DNA of 64,000 nucleotides, taken from positions 10,508,855 through 10,572,854 of the forward strand of contig CM075204.1 of the NCBI GenBank assembly GCA_037577475.1, read 5' to 3'. Under the pieces are notes generated by a model that was not told the DNA's origin, did not search any database, and saw only the letters and a program-made list of their open reading frames with translations. The DNA is from Chaunax sp. Z400. Taxonomy: Eukaryota; Chordata; Actinopteri; Lophiiformes; Chaunacidae. Each line of letters starts with the position of its first letter. The first letter of the stretch is position 1. The position numbers and the translations under genes were made by a program. This document shows positions 62,263-64,000 of this stretch, one piece after another.

Positions 62263-62575
62263 CGAGACATTTCACTTAAAACCAGCACCAGCACCAGCTC
62301 CATTGTGGGGCAATGGGGCTTGTGGCGGAAATGAAAGTGAATCAGAAATACCCTCAGGATCCATAGGATACAATTAGTGTCTGTACCAAATTTTGGGTTC
62401 GTCACTAAGAAGATGATAAGAGAAAAAAAAAGACCAACTGGTCATCCTATATAAAGTCATGGGAATACCAAAGTTGGTGGGACTCATCGTCATGGCAATC
62501 CTTCCAATAGTTATTAAGATACTGAATGGTGAGCCGAGCGACTGACCAACATTTCCAATGTGGCTGAAAAACATC
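62263..62575 (+). repeat. teleost 'catggcaatcc' interspersed repeat
   Basis: Ordered blocks 'gagacatttcacttaaaacc', 'ctcaggatccataggataca', 'gtctgtaccaaattttggg', 'aagttggtgggactcatcgt', 'catggcaatccttccaatag' and 'gagccgagcgactgaccaac' match a common teleost repeat, remembered consensus only. Diverged, with a 'caccag' microsatellite-like insertion near 62283-62300. Confidence 0.65.
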
Positions 62576-63074
62576 CCTTCATCATCCCTTTTTCAGTGTC
62601 TCATGATAAAAAAATCACACCATATGAAAACTGTCTATAACCTTTGTTTATTACATCTTTAATTAAAAACGATAACAATCATGAAATGCAGCAGCCTTAT
62701 TGCTCAATCCAATTTAAAAGTGGTTGGAAGGCATTAGAGGGATGAAAGCTGATTTCTAATCTCAATAAACACACATGCAAAGCCGGCACTTAGCTTCAAG
62801 GGACTTCCAAATTATTCCATAGTAGTAGTGCTGTCGTGACCGGGGCTTCATCTCCAGATGTGATAGGTCGAAACGGAGGAGGAAGCGATTAATGAATCAC
62901 ACCTTGTTTGCTTTGCTTCCTTGCATCGATTAAGGATAGGGACTGCAAAGAGCAGTTGCTAAATGTTTCATAAGGCATGAATTAAGAATGTGAGGATCCC
63001 CTCTAGGGAAGACAAAAGACAGCAGGCGGATAGTGAGAGGAAAAAGCTATTGAACACTGGGAAGGATCACTGAG

Positions 63075-63076
<2 letters not shown>
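62576..63076. other. unique stretch, conserved-element candidate
   Basis: 62690-62960 has no simple repeats and carries 'gcgattaatgaatcac', 'catcgattaagg' and 'catgaattaagaatg', several ATTA/TTAA cores in mixed-GC sequence. No gene recognised. Confidence 0.35.

Positions 63077-63161
<85 letters not shown>
63077..63161. repeat. (GT)42 microsatellite
   Basis: Forty-two uninterrupted GT units. Confidence 0.98.
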
Positions 63162-63162
<1 letters not shown>

Positions 63163-64000
63163 CTGCACTTGTGCATGCTAAGGTTAGTTTTCCTGGAAAG
63201 CCATAGGCCACATATGAAGCTTCATTGCTGTAAAGAGGAAGTCACTTGAGGCAGACACACACATAAAAACTAAACAACAGACAAACACACACACTTAGTC
63301 CACTCATGCAGATCAGTAAAGCTGATGATCTTAAAGTGTAATCCATCCTGAACAGCAGCTCTGCTTGTGTCTTTGGGTTCATTTCGAAGCGTCTGGGTCC
63401 TTTGAATCTAAATCCACAAAATCCATTTAACCATGTTATGAAGTTCTTTAATTCAAATCAATAACACAAAATGCTTTTCAAAGTCTCCGAGGGCTGTTTC
63501 AAAAAGCGAAAAAGGAGATGTGAGGGTGCAATGGGAATATTGCAAACGAAGAAAACAAGTCGCTGGATCAAACATTGCTCACAAATTCACACTCCAGCAC
63601 ATTTAAGGAAAAGTCTGTCGACACAAGAGACAATTATCTTGCATCTAATTCAATTAATTTCAAGAGAAGTGGTAGATGATTTCAAAATATTTATATATTT
63701 AAGCAACGAATACAGTTGATTTAAAACCAATGGGTCTTTTCAGGTCATCAGCCTCACACCTTCCTTGTTTGTAGACGATTGTACTACCACTGGGCCGAGG
63801 GGAGAAACGGTACTTTATCTAAATGACTGCTGAGAGAGAGGGAGGGTTGAGCTCTCCCAGGAAAAGTGGGTTTTCTTTGAATTCAGTTTGGGAAATGAGT
63901 GTTGGCTGTAATGGGTTCATTAAGGAGTTTGCCAGCAGCCGGTGTGGCTGGCATGCCTACTCAAATTGTTCTTCTTTCAGTGAATTCCAGAGAGTTGCTT
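63162..64000. other. unique non-coding stretch to window end
   Basis: The frame at 63471-63719 (82 codons, basic start) matches no family. At the end, 'gttcttctttcag' (to 63980) looks like a splice acceptor, but only 20 bases follow, too few to judge an exon. Confidence 0.4.

Overview
This window reads as non-coding nuclear DNA of a ray-finned (teleost) fish. The organism call rests on the interspersed repeats. Several are families I recognise as widespread in teleosts: a Tc1-like transposon, pieces of three kinds of LINE sequence, a tRNA-like SINE ending in a (TGGA)n tail, the repeat with the 'gctaagctaagctaa' core, and the repeat with the 'catggcaatcc...ccaatagtt' core. Long (CA)n/(GT)n arrays are also very frequent. 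No bacterial, organellar or viral gene organisation is visible. These calls were made by eye from remembered consensus patterns; no database search was run.

I find no convincing host protein-coding exon. Nearly all open frames are short, lie on both strands at once, or run through microsatellites or transposon remnants. The window is therefore most simply a gene desert or the interior of a very large intron. Only two stretches have real protein homology. One is a dead Tc1-like transposase inside a transposon with good ends at 40894-42044. The other is a set of non-LTR retrotransposon remnants: reverse transcriptase pieces at 57624-58172 and 21520-21828, and a pre-endonuclease leader at 19085-19345.

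Layout: 0-3.6 kb is unique sequence with a (CT)n and a (GT)n tract. 3.6-5.3 kb carries two inverted copies of one teleost repeat. A (GA)n tract lies at 6.2 kb and a small inverted-repeat MITE at 8.45 kb. 8.6-15.6 kb is unique. 15.6-16.7 kb is a terminal-inverted-repeat element with an internal 23-bp minisatellite. 19-23.5 kb is repeat-rich (LINE leader, MITE, short telomere-like block, LINE C-terminus, SINE, repeat fragment). 26-27.2 kb has paired (CA)n arrays and a pyrimidine tract. 28.15-29.04 kb holds two head-to-head copies of one MITE. A T41 run lies at 30.5 kb and a cluster of CA/GT arrays at 31.3-32 kb. 36-37.1 kb has a long (GT)n, C12 and a pyrimidine-rich block. A long (AT)n is at 39.7 kb and the Tc1 element at 40.9-42 kb. 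42-57.6 kb is mostly unique. The LINE RT remnant is at 57.6 kb, long (GT)n arrays at 60.0 and 63.1 kb, and a LINE-tail plus repeat at 62.2-62.6 kb.

Several unique stretches (for example 14.64-14.90, 16.86-17.05, 37.10-37.33, 46.23-46.57, 46.83-47.04, 60.70-60.96 and 62.69-62.96 kb) are free of simple repeats and contain clustered homeodomain-like TAAT/ATTA cores. They look like conserved non-coding enhancer candidates, but this cannot be tested from one sequence. I saw no clearly novel biological system. The best-supported items are the Tc1 element with paired inner and outer repeats, the head-to-head MITE pair, and the minisatellite inside a transposon.
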